A stretch of 64,000 nt of DNA, from contig JAILWO010000001.1 of the NCBI GenBank assembly GCA_025698895.1, positions 531,001 through 595,000 on the forward strand, read 5' to 3'. Source of the stretch: Rhizobiaceae bacterium (GTDB lineage: Bacteria > Pseudomonadota > Alphaproteobacteria > Rhizobiales > Rhizobiaceae). The notes under the pieces are model-generated. The model was given only the letters and a program-made list of their open reading frames with translations, made no database searches and had not been told where the DNA came from. The translations under genes and the position numbers were made by a program. This document shows positions 10,596 through 18,901 of this stretch, piece after piece. Every line of letters begins with the position of its first letter. Position 1 is the stretch's first letter.

Positions 10596-11165
10596 TCACC
10601 GCTCGTTCCGGAAGCGCCTCTCCGGAAGCGAGGCCGGATCCGGGGCGGCCGTCACGCCTTCGTTCAGCGCCTTGCGCATGAACACCGTGTCGAGCCACCG
10701 TCCATGCTTGAAGCCGGTGCCCTCGATTGTGCCGGCATGGGTGAAACCGAGGGCGGCGTGCAGCCTGACCGAAGCGATGTTCGCCTTGCCGTCGCCGATG
10801 ACAGCGATCATCTGGCGAAAGCCGAGCGCCTCCGCCTCCCCGACGAGACGCTTCAGGAGAAGCCGGCCGAGGCCACGTCCCTTCACCTCGGGATGGAGAT
10901 AGATCGAATCCTCGACCGTGAAGCGATAGGCCGGCCTCGGCCTGAACGGACCGGCATAGGCATAGCCGAGCACGCGGCCGTCATCCTCGGCCACGAGATA
11001 AGGATAGCCGCCCGCCGCCAGCACCTCGAAGCGCGCCGCCATCTCCGCATGTGTCGGCGGCTCCAGCTCGTAGCTGGCCGTGCCGTGCCTGACGGCGTCG
11101 GCATAGATGTCGGCGATCGCGTCGGTATCGGCCTGTGTGGCGGGGCGCAGCAACGGTAGGTCCAT
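10596..11165 (-). CDS. GNAT N-acetyltransferase, phosphinothricin-acetyltransferase-like
   Basis: A 189-residue GNAT acetyltransferase that moves an acetyl group from acetyl-CoA to a small amine. The sequence resembles Pat/YncA proteins: IRPATQ-like start LLRPATQADTDAIADIY, YLVAEDDGRVLGYAYAG, then the acetyl-CoA loop VKGRGLGRLLLKRLV and NIASVRLHAALGF. Proteins of this type act on amino-acid analogues such as methionine sulfone; resistance to phosphinothricin is not implied. I start at MDLPLLRP (11165) because the ten codons before it overlap a terminator hairpin. It lies downstream of the Bax-inhibitor gene and is separated from it by that terminator. Confidence 0.82.
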   Translation of the reverse strand: MDLPLLRPATQADTDAIADIYADAVRHGTASYELEPPTHAEMAARFEVLAAGGYPYLVAEDDGRVLGYAYAGPFRPRPAYRFTVEDSIYLHPEVKGRGLGRLLLKRLVGEAEALGFRQMIAVIGDGKANIASVRLHAALGFTHAGTIEGTGFKHGRWLDTVFMRKALNEGVTAAPDPASLPERRFRNER

Positions 11166-11193
11166 GGCCCCAACTGGTGCCAGTGTCCCGCCC

Positions 11194-11224
11194 AAAAGAA
11201 AAGGGCGGCCACGTCGGGCCGCCC
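11194..11224 (-). terminator. Terminator of the Bax-inhibitor-1 gene
   Basis: Eight-base arms GGGCGGCC / GGCCGCCC with a six-base loop are followed on the minus strand by TTTTCTTTT. It sits 26 bases after the stop of the membrane protein gene and before the GNAT gene. Confidence 0.82.
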
Positions 11225-11249
11225 GGCTCTTCGATTGGTCCAGCGCCTG

Positions 11250-12029
11250 CTATTCGCGGTTGCCCAGGAACTGAAGCAGGAACATGAACATGTTGATGAA
11301 GTCGAGATAGAGGCGCAGCGCGCCCATGATCGCCTTGCGGCCATGGACCACGTCGTCGTCGCCCGCGTAGTACATTTCCTTGATCTGCTGCGTGTCGTAG
11401 GCGGTCAGCCCCGCGAAGATCAGCACGCCGATCGCCGAGATGGCGAACTGCAGCGCCGAGGAGGCGAGGAAGATGTTGACCACCATCGCGATGATCAGGC
11501 CGATCAGGCCCATGAACAGGAACGAGCCCATCCCCGTCAGGTCGCGCTTGGTCGTATAGCCCCACAGCGACAGCGCGCCGAAGGAGGCGGCGGTCACGAA
11601 GAAGGTCTGCACGATCGAAGCGGGCGTGTAGACGAGGAAGATCGACGAAAGCGAGATGCCCATCAGGGCCGCGAACGCCCAGAAGGTGGTCTGCGCCGCC
11701 GAAACGCTCATCTTGTGCACGCGGAACGACAGGAAGAACACGAAGGCGAGCGGCGCCAGCATGATCACCCAGCGCAGCGGCGAGCCGTAGAGCGCCACGC
11801 CGAGATTGGTCAGCATCTTGCCGTTGCCGAGCGTGGCGACGGCCGCCGATGGATCGGAGGTCGTGACGAGCGCCATCGTCCCGAAAGCGGCGAAGCCGGT
11901 GATTGCCAGCCCCAGCGCCATCAGGTTGTAGACCGCGATCATGTAGGACCGCAGGCCCTGATCTATCGACGCGTCGGCATAGGCGGGCGCGCCGACGCGC
12001 GTCTGGTAGTTACGAAGCGGTTCAGCCAT
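11250..12029 (-). CDS. Bax inhibitor-1 / YccA family membrane protein
   Basis: A 259-residue inner-membrane protein with about seven hydrophobic segments, belonging to the BI-1/YccA/YbhL family. Relatives bind FtsH or conduct calcium, but the role in alphaproteobacteria is not settled. Family features are the N-terminal IDQGLRSYMIAVYNLMALGLAI region, and the last third with YDTQQIKEMYYAG followed by LRLYLDFINMFMFLLQFLG, where the paired acidic residues of BI-1 proteins sit. The start at 12029 (MAEPLRNY) is favoured by GAGG nine bases upstream; ATG at 12041 is the alternative. The upstream region folds into a nested hairpin like the ybhL leader. Confidence 0.88.
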   Translation of the reverse strand: MAEPLRNYQTRVGAPAYADASIDQGLRSYMIAVYNLMALGLAITGFAAFGTMALVTTSDPSAAVATLGNGKMLTNLGVALYGSPLRWVIMLAPLAFVFFLSFRVHKMSVSAAQTTFWAFAALMGISLSSIFLVYTPASIVQTFFVTAASFGALSLWGYTTKRDLTGMGSFLFMGLIGLIIAMVVNIFLASSALQFAISAIGVLIFAGLTAYDTQQIKEMYYAGDDDVVHGRKAIMGALRLYLDFINMFMFLLQFLGNRE

Positions 12030-12044
12030 GGAAATCCTCATACT

Positions 12045-12115
12045 GCACTGTCCCGTCGGGTGTCGGGAGGCTGGCGGGCATCGCACTTCCTCCCAAGCGC
12101 CGCTGGCGGGACTTC
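12045..12115 (-). promoter_or_regulatory. Candidate ybhL-type RNA leader
   Basis: Upstream of the Bax-inhibitor (ybhL homologue) gene, the transcript can form an outer stem GTCCCG/CGGGAC (12107-12112 with 12050-12055) enclosing an inner stem GGGAGG/CCTCCC (12089-12094 with 12065-12070). A ybhL RNA motif is known upstream of this gene in alphaproteobacteria, which supports the call, but I cannot align it to the covariance model here. Confidence 0.5.
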
Positions 12116-12211
12116 CAGCACGCGTTCACGAAATATGATGTGTCTTTACGACGATAACAAGACCTTCCGGTTGACAGGGTTGACGGCCAAGTGTCGCGGA
12201 TTGCTATATTT

Positions 12212-13213
12212 TCATATCACCGCGAAACCGTGCGCGAAGGGATCGCGGTCGTCAATGAAGATCGTGTTGAGGCCCGTCATGCGCGCCCACCCGGCCACTG
12301 AGGGTACGATGCCGACACGATCGCCGATCGCCGCCTCCTTTTCCACCCTTCCCCGGAAGACCGAGCCGATGATGGATTCATGTGCGAAGTCGTCTCCCGC
12401 CTTCAGCCTGCCCTTGGCGTGAAGCTGCGCCATGCGGGCCGAGGTGCCGGTGCCGCAAGGACTGCGGTCGATCGCCTTGTCGCCGTAGAAGACGGCATTG
12501 CGCGCATCCGCCCCGGCAACGGTCGGCCTGCCCGTCCACATGACGTGCGACAGCCCCTTTATTGCCGGATCGAGCGGATGAACGAACTCGTGCGCCGCGT
12601 TAAGACGCTCGCGCAAGACAGGGCTCCACGCGACCAGATCGCCGGCTGAATGATCGGCCATGTCGTCGAAATTCTCCTGCGGCTCTATGATGGCATAGAA
12701 ATTACCACCATAGGCCACGTCGACGGTCAGCCGGCCCAGCACCGGGCAGTCGACCTCCAGCCCTTCGGCATGGAGATACGACGGCACATTGGTGATGCGC
12801 ACCTCCTCCACGAAATCCCCTTCCTGCCGGTATTCGGCCACGACCAGACCAGCCGGCGTGTCCAGGCGCAGCGTGCCTGGCGTGCCGGGTCTGACGAGAC
12901 CGTGCTCGATCGCCATCGTAACGGTGCCGATCGTGCCGTGGCCGCACATGGGCAGACAGCCCGACGTCTCGATGAACAGAATTCCCACGTCGCAGTCCTC
13001 ACGTGTGGGCGGATAGAGGATCGAGCCCGACATCATGTCGTGCCCGCGCGGCTCGAACATCAACCCTTTCCGGATCCAGTCGAAGTCGCGCAGGAAGTGA
13101 TGGCGCCGTTCCATCATGGTCGCGCCTTCGAGCAACGGCCCGCCGCCTGCGACCAGCCGCACCGGATTGCCGCAGGTATGGCCGTCGAGACAGAAGAAGG
13201 TGTGGCGGGTCAT
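12212..13213 (-). CDS. 4-hydroxyproline 2-epimerase
   Basis: A 333-residue enzyme of the proline racemase superfamily. Both catalytic cysteines are present, Cys90 in PMCGHGTIG and Cys253 in DRSPCGTGTSA, which marks an epimerase or racemase and not a trans-3-hydroxyproline dehydratase (which has threonine at the second site). It converts trans-4-hydroxy-L-proline to cis-4-hydroxy-D-proline. It is the last gene of a three-gene operon with a D-amino-acid dehydrogenase-like enzyme and a DapA-family deaminase, which together make the hydroxyproline pathway and exclude a simple proline racemase. Its ATG overlaps the upstream stop by four bases (ATGA). Confidence 0.92.
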   Translation of the reverse strand: MTRHTFFCLDGHTCGNPVRLVAGGGPLLEGATMMERRHHFLRDFDWIRKGLMFEPRGHDMMSGSILYPPTREDCDVGILFIETSGCLPMCGHGTIGTVTMAIEHGLVRPGTPGTLRLDTPAGLVVAEYRQEGDFVEEVRITNVPSYLHAEGLEVDCPVLGRLTVDVAYGGNFYAIIEPQENFDDMADHSAGDLVAWSPVLRERLNAAHEFVHPLDPAIKGLSHVMWTGRPTVAGADARNAVFYGDKAIDRSPCGTGTSARMAQLHAKGRLKAGDDFAHESIIGSVFRGRVEKEAAIGDRVGIVPSVAGWARMTGLNTIFIDDRDPFAHGFAVI

Positions 13214-14463
13214 ATGCGTCCTCGAAACCTGTCGGGCCGGAATGGCCGCGGATCGATGGCCGGACTGTTTCCCGAAACCAGGTCCGCGATCAAGCGGCCC
13301 GTCGCTGCCGCCTGGGTGAGGCCGAGATGGCCGTGCCCGAAGGCATGGAACACGCCCTGGCTCCCGCTCGCGCGTCCGATCACCGGCAGCGAATCGGGCA
13401 GCGAGGGACGGTAGCCCATCCACTCGCGTCCGCCCTGGGTTCTGATACCGGGCATGAACCGGCGGGCCTTCTCAAGCATCGCCCGGGCACGTCGATAGTC
13501 CGGCGGTCTCTCCAGCCCGCCGAGTTCCACCGCGCCGCCGACCCGGATGCCGGTTTGGAGCGGCGTGACGACGAAACCGTGGGACGAAAAGATCAACTGG
13601 CGCTTGAGATCGAATGCATCGGCGGGCAGCGTGGTGTTGTAGCCGCGCTCTGTCTCAAGCGGAATCCGGTCGCCGAACCGCCGCGCGAACCGGTGCGACC
13701 ACGCCCCCGCTGCGATGACGACCCTGGAGGCCACGATCTCCGTTCCGTCCGCCAGCGTCAGCCGGCTCGCCTCGCCCGCCGGCTCGACTGCCTCGACCGT
13801 TGCCGCTTCAAATCGCGCACCGTGGCGCTCGGCGTGAGCCCATATCGCCTTTCCGAGGTGCTCCGGGTCGGAAACCGTCTTCCAGCCTGGCACGAAAGTG
13901 CCGCGCACGAACATCGCGCCGAGCCCCGGCTGCAGACGGTCGATGCCCGGCCTGTTGACATGCTCGAACGCGATGCCGCACCGTTCGCGGACCGACCAGC
14001 CCGGCAGCGAGGCGCTGAACTCTGCCTCGCTCTCGTAGAGCTCCAGCGAGCCGTCCTCGCGCAACATGCGCCGCGTCCCGCTGCGTTCCATCAGCGCCAG
14101 CCATTCGGCCTCGGCGAGCCGCATCAGCGCGGCCTGCGCGTTGACCGCCGTCTGCTGGTCGCCATGCCCGGCCCTCCAGAAGCGCCACAACCACGGTGTC
14201 AGCCTCGGCAGATAGGCGGGAGGCACGGCAAGCGGCCCGAGCGGATCGGCAAGCCAGCGCGGCAGGTTGCGCAGCATGCCCTTCTGGGCGAGCGGCAGAA
14301 TGTCGGAGAAAGCGAGCGCGGCCGCATTGCCCGAACTCGTCTCCTCGACCACGCCGGACCGGTCGATCACGAGCGGCGCCAGGCCGCGTTCAGCCAGATA
14401 GGCCGCCACGCAGACGCCGATGATCCCGGCGCCGATGATGACCAGCGGTTCGGCCCTGCTCAT
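13210..14463 (-). CDS. FAD-dependent D-hydroxyproline dehydrogenase (DadA-like)
   Basis: A 417-residue flavoprotein of the DAO/DadA superfamily with the N-terminal dinucleotide fold VIIGAGIIGVCVAAYLAERG and the late FAD-binding strand VFHAFGHGHLGLTQAAATGR. By context it oxidises cis-4-hydroxy-D-proline, made by the epimerase downstream, to 1-pyrroline-4-hydroxy-2-carboxylate and passes electrons to the respiratory chain. The middle RGYNTTLP and WMGYRPSLPDSLPVIG are typical of single-subunit D-amino-acid dehydrogenases. It lies three bases after the deaminase gene and overlaps the epimerase by four. A broader D-amino-acid dehydrogenase activity is possible. Confidence 0.87.
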   Translation of the reverse strand: MSRAEPLVIIGAGIIGVCVAAYLAERGLAPLVIDRSGVVEETSSGNAAALAFSDILPLAQKGMLRNLPRWLADPLGPLAVPPAYLPRLTPWLWRFWRAGHGDQQTAVNAQAALMRLAEAEWLALMERSGTRRMLREDGSLELYESEAEFSASLPGWSVRERCGIAFEHVNRPGIDRLQPGLGAMFVRGTFVPGWKTVSDPEHLGKAIWAHAERHGARFEAATVEAVEPAGEASRLTLADGTEIVASRVVIAAGAWSHRFARRFGDRIPLETERGYNTTLPADAFDLKRQLIFSSHGFVVTPLQTGIRVGGAVELGGLERPPDYRRARAMLEKARRFMPGIRTQGGREWMGYRPSLPDSLPVIGRASGSQGVFHAFGHGHLGLTQAAATGRLIADLVSGNSPAIDPRPFRPDRFRGRI

Positions 14464-14466
14464 CCC

Positions 14467-15360
14467 TCATATCGCCGGCAGGGCGGGACGGGAGGCCATG
14501 GCATCGGCGACGATCTTTTCCACCCGCGAGCGTCGTTCGCCCGCCAGCGGGCGGCGCGGCATGCGCACCCGGTCGTTGGATCCAATGGCGAGTTCCTCGG
14601 CCAGCTTGATGTTCTGGACGAGATAGGTCGACACGTCGAGGTCGAGCAGTGGCCTGAACCAGCGATAGATCGCCAGCGCCTCCTCGCGCCGGCCGGCCTG
14701 CATCAGTTTCCAGATCGCCACCGTCTCGGCCGGAAAGGCCGTCACAAGGCCGGCCACCCAGCCCACGGCGCCGACCGACAACGCCTCGAAAGCGAGGTTG
14801 TCGACGCCCGTGAACAGATCGAACCGGTCCCCGAAGGCATTGATGATCTCGGTCGAGCGGCGGATATCGTCCGAGGATTCCTTGATGGCCACGAACAGGT
14901 CGCTGCCGGCAAGCTGCTCCATGACCGGAATGGTGACGTCAACGCGGTAGGCCACGCGGTTGGAGTAGATCATCACCGGAAGCCCGCCCGCCGAGGCAAC
15001 CGCCATCAGCGCCGCCACCGTCTCGTCCGGATCGGTGTGGTAGATCGGCGACGGCACCACCATCAGCCCGTCCGCGCCAGCGTCGGCCGCCCGCCGCGCC
15101 AGCGCCATCGCCTCGCGCGTGCCGGCCTCGTTGACGGTCAGCAGTACGGGCCGCGAGCCGGCTGCGGATTTTGCCGTGCGCATGACCTCCAGCTTCTCGT
15201 CATGCGACAGCATCGGCCCTTCACCCAGCGAGCCCGCGACGATCAGCCCGTCGCAGCCCGCCTCGATCTGGAAAGCGAAGCAGCGTTCCATCTCGCCGTG
15301 GTCAAGTTCGTCGTCCTTGGTGAACTTTGTCGTGACTGCGGGGAAAACGCCGGTCCACAT
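14467..15360 (-). CDS. 1-pyrroline-4-hydroxy-2-carboxylate deaminase (DapA family)
   Basis: A 297-residue TIM-barrel lyase of the dihydrodipicolinate synthase family. The Schiff-base lysine is Lys160 (FVAIKESSDD) and the catalytic tyrosine Tyr132 (VMIYSNRVAY). With a hydroxyproline epimerase and dehydrogenase downstream in the same operon, it should deaminate 1-pyrroline-4-hydroxy-2-carboxylate to 2-oxoglutarate semialdehyde. I start at MWTGVFPAVTT, with GGAGG placed 5 bases before it; an ATG four codons earlier would bury that site. It is the first gene of the operon and is divergent from a GntR regulator. The last enzyme, the semialdehyde dehydrogenase, is not in this cluster. Confidence 0.9.
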   Translation of the reverse strand: MWTGVFPAVTTKFTKDDELDHGEMERCFAFQIEAGCDGLIVAGSLGEGPMLSHDEKLEVMRTAKSAAGSRPVLLTVNEAGTREAMALARRAADAGADGLMVVPSPIYHTDPDETVAALMAVASAGGLPVMIYSNRVAYRVDVTIPVMEQLAGSDLFVAIKESSDDIRRSTEIINAFGDRFDLFTGVDNLAFEALSVGAVGWVAGLVTAFPAETVAIWKLMQAGRREEALAIYRWFRPLLDLDVSTYLVQNIKLAEELAIGSNDRVRMPRRPLAGERRSRVEKIVADAMASRPALPAI

Positions 15361-15375
15361 GCTTGCCTCCATCTG

Positions 15376-15392
15376 ATATATCTGTGATATAT
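15376..15392. promoter_or_regulatory. Palindromic operator between hydroxyproline operon and GntR gene
   Basis: A perfect inverted repeat with seven-base arms ATATATC / GATATAT and a TGT centre, in an AT-rich patch 16 bases upstream of the deaminase start and 54 bases before the regulator start. Its length and symmetry fit a GntR/FadR-type operator, so the divergent regulator probably binds here and controls both directions. Confidence 0.65.
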
Positions 15393-15445
15393 GAGAACGC
15401 CCGCAGCCGTCAAGCGACTGCGCATTGGTTTGGGAGGCCAGATTT

Positions 15446-16108
15446 TTGAGCGAAGCGCCTAACGACAGGCCGGAACCGGCCGCCCAGCGGGCATACCGGA
15501 TGCTGGAGCGCATGATCGTGACCCTGGAGCTGGCGCCGGGCACGGTGGTGACCGAGGGCCTGCTCGTCGAAAGGGCCGGCCTCGGCCGAACGCCGGTGCG
15601 CGAGGCGATCCAGAGATTGGCCTGGGAGGGGTTGCTGGAAGTCCGGCCACGTTCCGGCATCGCGGTCGCGCCGCTCAACGCGTCGGACTGGTCCAGGGTG
15701 ATAGAGGCAAGACGTGGTGTTGAACTCGTCCTGGCGCGATCCGCCGCTACGACGCTGCCGCCTGACGGCGGCTCCGCTTTCCGGAAAGCTGCCACGGCGA
15801 TTCAGTCGGCCGTCATGACGCGCGATGCGGCCGGTTTTCTCGATGCGGACAAATCGCTCGACGAAGCGATGGCGGCGGCCACCGACAACCAGTTCGCGGT
15901 GCGGGTGGCCGCGCCCCTGCAGACCCATTCAAGACGCTTCTGGTACCGGTATCGGCGCGACTTGGGCCTGCCCGAATCGGCGGAGCGCCACGTCCACGTG
16001 ATCCGCGCCATCCTCAACCGCGACCCGATTTCGGCCGAGCTGGAGATGGACCGGCTGATGATGATGCTCGCCGCCGATGCAAGACGCGCCGCAGGCGGTT
16101 GCGGCTGA
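15446..16108 (+). CDS. GntR family (FCD domain) transcriptional regulator
   Basis: A 220-residue regulator: an N-terminal winged helix (AYRMLERMIVTLELAPGTVV, LGRTPVREAIQRLAWEGLL) and an all-helical FCD ligand-binding domain. FCD ligand residues are suggested by D and H positions in FLDADKSLDEAM and SAERHVHVIRAI. I use the TTG start at 15446 because GGGAGG lies eight bases before it; the TTG seven codons upstream lacks a ribosome site. It is divergent from the hydroxyproline operon, with a 17-base palindrome between, so it is probably that operon's regulator. The inducer, likely hydroxyproline or a pathway intermediate, is inferred. Confidence 0.87.
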   Translation: MSEAPNDRPEPAAQRAYRMLERMIVTLELAPGTVVTEGLLVERAGLGRTPVREAIQRLAWEGLLEVRPRSGIAVAPLNASDWSRVIEARRGVELVLARSAATTLPPDGGSAFRKAATAIQSAVMTRDAAGFLDADKSLDEAMAAATDNQFAVRVAAPLQTHSRRFWYRYRRDLGLPESAERHVHVIRAILNRDPISAELEMDRLMMMLAADARRAAGGCG

Positions 16109-16136
16109 GCGGGAGTGCGGATCAGCGGGACGGAAA

Positions 16137-16478
16137 TCAGGCGTCGACGCCGATAACCATGGACTGGCTCTCCCAGCCCTCGCCCGACGAAACGATGCAG
16201 CTCGAACCATCGGTACGGGTGGCGAGGATCGTCCAGGTGCCCTCGTTCGACACAAAGACTTCGACCACGGCGGACTGGTCCACCTGGCCGATCGCCATCG
16301 GCGATTCCTTGAAGTCTTTCGCGAGCGACTCGACGATGTCGTCGCGATCGCCGCACATCGACATCGCCTGCTGGTGCTGCGTCTGCCGGGGTGCTTCGGC
16401 TTCCTGGGGGATCGCCGGCACCGAAAGCAGGCCGAGCCCCAGAACGGACGCGGTGATCTTCACAAGGCGGGAGGACAT
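16137..16478 (-). CDS. Small secreted protein of unknown function
   Basis: A 113-residue protein with a typical signal peptide (SSRLVKITASVLGLGLLSVPAI), then a glutamine-rich linker and a compact domain with two cysteines (MCGDRDDIV and SSCIVSSGEGW) that could form a disulfide in the periplasm. I do not recognise a family with confidence; similar small periplasmic proteins occur in rhizobia. The start at 16478 has GGAG about ten bases upstream. It converges with the GntR gene and lies downstream of rpoH, separated from it by the rpoH terminator, so it has its own promoter in the 180 bases between. Confidence 0.72.
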   Translation of the reverse strand: MSSRLVKITASVLGLGLLSVPAIPQEAEAPRQTQHQQAMSMCGDRDDIVESLAKDFKESPMAIGQVDQSAVVEVFVSNEGTWTILATRTDGSSCIVSSGEGWESQSMVIGVDA

Positions 16479-16660
16479 GATCGTGCTCCGTTTCCTTGGG
16501 CCGCATGATGCACGACTGTCTTGCCGTGGTTGTGGAGGCTGGCCCATCTCGCGTTTGCCGCGGCGATGCCGCATGTCACGACCAAAAGCTTCGGCGCGGC
16601 GCGGCCGTTCCATCACGTTTCGGTGACGGGCGGTAACGCGGGGCGACCCCGGCCAGGCAG

Positions 16661-16694
16661 AACAAAGGCCCGGCGGATTGTCCTCCACCGGGCC
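16661..16694 (-). terminator. Terminator of rpoH
   Basis: Seven-base arms GGCCCGG / CCGGGCC with a 14-base loop are followed on the minus strand by TTTGTT. It lies about 30 bases after the rpoH stop. Confidence 0.65.
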
Positions 16695-16724
16695 TCGGAC
16701 CGTGAAAATGGCGGATAGGCGGGC

Positions 16725-17633
16725 TTACGCCGGCTGCGCCTCGATCGTGCGAAGGGCCTGCGCCTGCTTCCTGGCGGCGGCCTTCACCGCTTCCTGCACC
16801 TTCTCGAAGGCGCGCACCTCGATCTGGCGCACGCGCTCGCGGCTGATGTCGAACTCGCCCGACAATTCCTCCAGCGTCAACGGCTCTTCCGAAAGACGTC
16901 GCGCCTCGAAGATGCGCTTTTCGCGATCGTTGAGCACCGACATGGCGCCCTGAAGCATGCCGCGGCGGTTCTCCAGCTCGTCCTGCTCGATCAGCATCTG
17001 CTCCTGGCTTTCGCTGTCGTCGACGAGCCAGTCCTGCCATTCGCCCGATTCGCCTTCGGTGGCGCGGATCGGCGCGTTGAGCGAGGCGTCGCCGGACAGG
17101 CGGCGGTTCATCGAGACGACCTCTTCTTCCGACACGTTGAGGCGGGTGGCGATCTCGCTGATCTGCTCCGGTTTCAGGTCGCCCTCGTCGAGCGCCTGGA
17201 TCTTGCCCTTCACCTTGCGCAGGTTGAAGAACAGCCGCTTCTGATTGGCGGTGGTGCCCATCTTCACAAGGCTCCACGACCGCAGGATGTACTCCTGGAT
17301 CGAGGCTTTGATCCACCACATGGCGTAGGTGGCCAGCCGGAAGCCGCGTTCCGGCTCGAACTTCTTGACGGCCTGCATGAGGCCGACATTGCCTTCCGAA
17401 ATGACCTCGCCGATCGGCAGCCCGTAGCCGCGATAGCCCATGGCGATCTTGGCGACGAGCCTGAGATGGCTGGTGACGAGACGATGCGCCGCGTTGGTGT
17501 CGTCATGCTCGGCATATCGCTTGGCGAGCATATACTCTTCCTGCGGTTCCAGCATGGGAAAACGTCTGATTTCCTCGAGATAGCGGGTCAGTCCGCCTTC
17601 TCCGGAAACGATGCTTGGCAGTGTCTGGGCCAT
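16725..17633 (-). CDS. rpoH: RNA polymerase sigma-32 factor RpoH
   Basis: A 302-residue heat-shock sigma factor. Region 2 is clear (LRLVAKIAMGYRGYGLPIG, then FRLATYAMWWIKASIQEYIL). The RpoH box NQKRLFFNLRKVKGK, which separates sigma-32 from other group members, is present, and region 4 ends in LSGEFDISRERVRQIEVRAF. RpoH directs transcription of chaperone and protease genes and in bacteria is often controlled by translation and by DnaK and FtsH. I start at MAQTLPSIV (17633), the normal family start. It is a single gene with its own terminator. Rhizobia often carry two rpoH genes; which copy this is cannot be decided here. Confidence 0.95.
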   Translation of the reverse strand: MAQTLPSIVSGEGGLTRYLEEIRRFPMLEPQEEYMLAKRYAEHDDTNAAHRLVTSHLRLVAKIAMGYRGYGLPIGEVISEGNVGLMQAVKKFEPERGFRLATYAMWWIKASIQEYILRSWSLVKMGTTANQKRLFFNLRKVKGKIQALDEGDLKPEQISEIATRLNVSEEEVVSMNRRLSGDASLNAPIRATEGESGEWQDWLVDDSESQEQMLIEQDELENRRGMLQGAMSVLNDREKRIFEARRLSEEPLTLEELSGEFDISRERVRQIEVRAFEKVQEAVKAAARKQAQALRTIEAQPA

Positions 17634-17831
17634 GAAGCGCCCCTCCTTCCTTGTCCGTGCGCCCCCGTTACGGCGGGCGGGCCGTGGCCGCGCAAGACGC
17701 ACCACGACCATGACCGTAATATAGGAACAAACGTGGCGAAATCACGGTTTATTCGCGCCTGACACAGTGCGTCACGCGGAAGTGTCCTTTGCGTGACCGG
17801 CATTTGTCACGGCGGACGGCTTTCGCCCTTT

Positions 17832-18869
17832 TCACTGTCCCCAACAGCGAAATCCCTCAAGAAGTTCCGCCATATCGACGGGCGGCGGCGTTTCGAAGCA
17901 CATGGGCCTGCCATCGGCCGGGTGAGGGAAGGCAAGAAGCCGGGCATGAAGCGCCTGGCGCGGAAACGCCCTGACCATGGTGCCAAGCGCTTCGGGAAGC
18001 GTGTTCGCCTTGGTCGCGAAGGCGCGGCCATAGTCGCGGTCGCCGATCAGCGGATGCCCGATATGGGCCATATGAACGCGGATCTGGTGGGTCCGCCCGG
18101 TCTCCAGCCGGCATTCGACCAAGGAGGCCGCCGCCCCGGCACCGGCTGAACCGCCATAGCGCTCCGTGACGGTCCAGTGCGTGACCGCGCGACGCGCATC
18201 GGCGGCATCGGGCCGCACCACCGCGCGGCGGGTGCGATCCGCCCCGGCGCGGCCGAGATGGGCGTCGATCGTGCCCGCCATGCGCGGTGGCGCGCCCCAG
18301 ACCAGCGCCAGATAGGCCCGTTCGAGCAGCCCCGTGCGACCATGGTCCGCGAATTCGGCCGACAGCGCCCGGTGCGCGGCATCGGTCTTGGCCACCACCA
18401 TCACGCCGCTGGTGTCCTTGTCGAGCCGGTGCACAATTCCGGGTCGCCTGACACCGCCAATGCCTGACAGGCTGTCGCCGCAATGGGCGATCAGCGCGTT
18501 GACCAGCGTACCCGTCGGATTGCCGGCGCCTGGATGGACGACCAGCCCCGCCGGCTTGTCGATCACGATCAGATGCTGGTCTTCAAACAGGACCGACAGC
18601 GCGATGTCCTCGCCTCGCGGCGCCGCCGGCTCCGGCTCGGGCATCTCCACGCGGATGGTCTCGCCGCCGAGGAGCTTCGTTTTCGCCTCGCCGGCCGTTC
18701 TGCCGTCGACCATGACGCGGCCGTCGCGGATCAGCTGCTGGACGCGGCTTCGCGACAGGCCGGGCGCCAGCGCGGCCGCCAGGAAGATGTCCAGCCGGCT
18801 TCCCGCGGCATCCGGCCCGGCCTGCCGCTCTATCCATGAGACTTCGTCTGGTCTATCAGCCGCGGCCAA
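17832..18869 (-). CDS. RluA family 23S rRNA pseudouridine synthase (RluD-like)
   Basis: A 345-residue enzyme with an N-terminal S4 RNA-binding domain (AGSRLDIFLAAALAPGLSRS, then QQLIRDGRVMVDG) and the RluA catalytic domain. The catalytic aspartate is Asp150 in VHRLDKDTSGVMVVAKT, and ETGRTHQIRVHMAHIGHPL is the conserved second motif. Proteins with this order modify uridines of helix 69 in 23S rRNA. The only reasonable start is a TTG at 18869; the next ATG falls inside the S4 domain. It is divergent from a small membrane protein gene with 32 bases between the two starts. Confidence 0.9.
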   Translation of the reverse strand: MAAADRPDEVSWIERQAGPDAAGSRLDIFLAAALAPGLSRSRVQQLIRDGRVMVDGRTAGEAKTKLLGGETIRVEMPEPEPAAPRGEDIALSVLFEDQHLIVIDKPAGLVVHPGAGNPTGTLVNALIAHCGDSLSGIGGVRRPGIVHRLDKDTSGVMVVAKTDAAHRALSAEFADHGRTGLLERAYLALVWGAPPRMAGTIDAHLGRAGADRTRRAVVRPDAADARRAVTHWTVTERYGGSAGAGAAASLVECRLETGRTHQIRVHMAHIGHPLIGDRDYGRAFATKANTLPEALGTMVRAFPRQALHARLLAFPHPADGRPMCFETPPPVDMAELLEGFRCWGQ

Positions 18870-18901
18870 GTTTCGATTTCCAGCCGGTCAAGGGGCGATC
18901 C

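Noticed and set aside
17712-17760. EcfG promoter near rpoH
   Set aside because: GGAAC-N16-CGGT is on the plus strand, with no gene downstream in that direction, and the -10 is imperfect.
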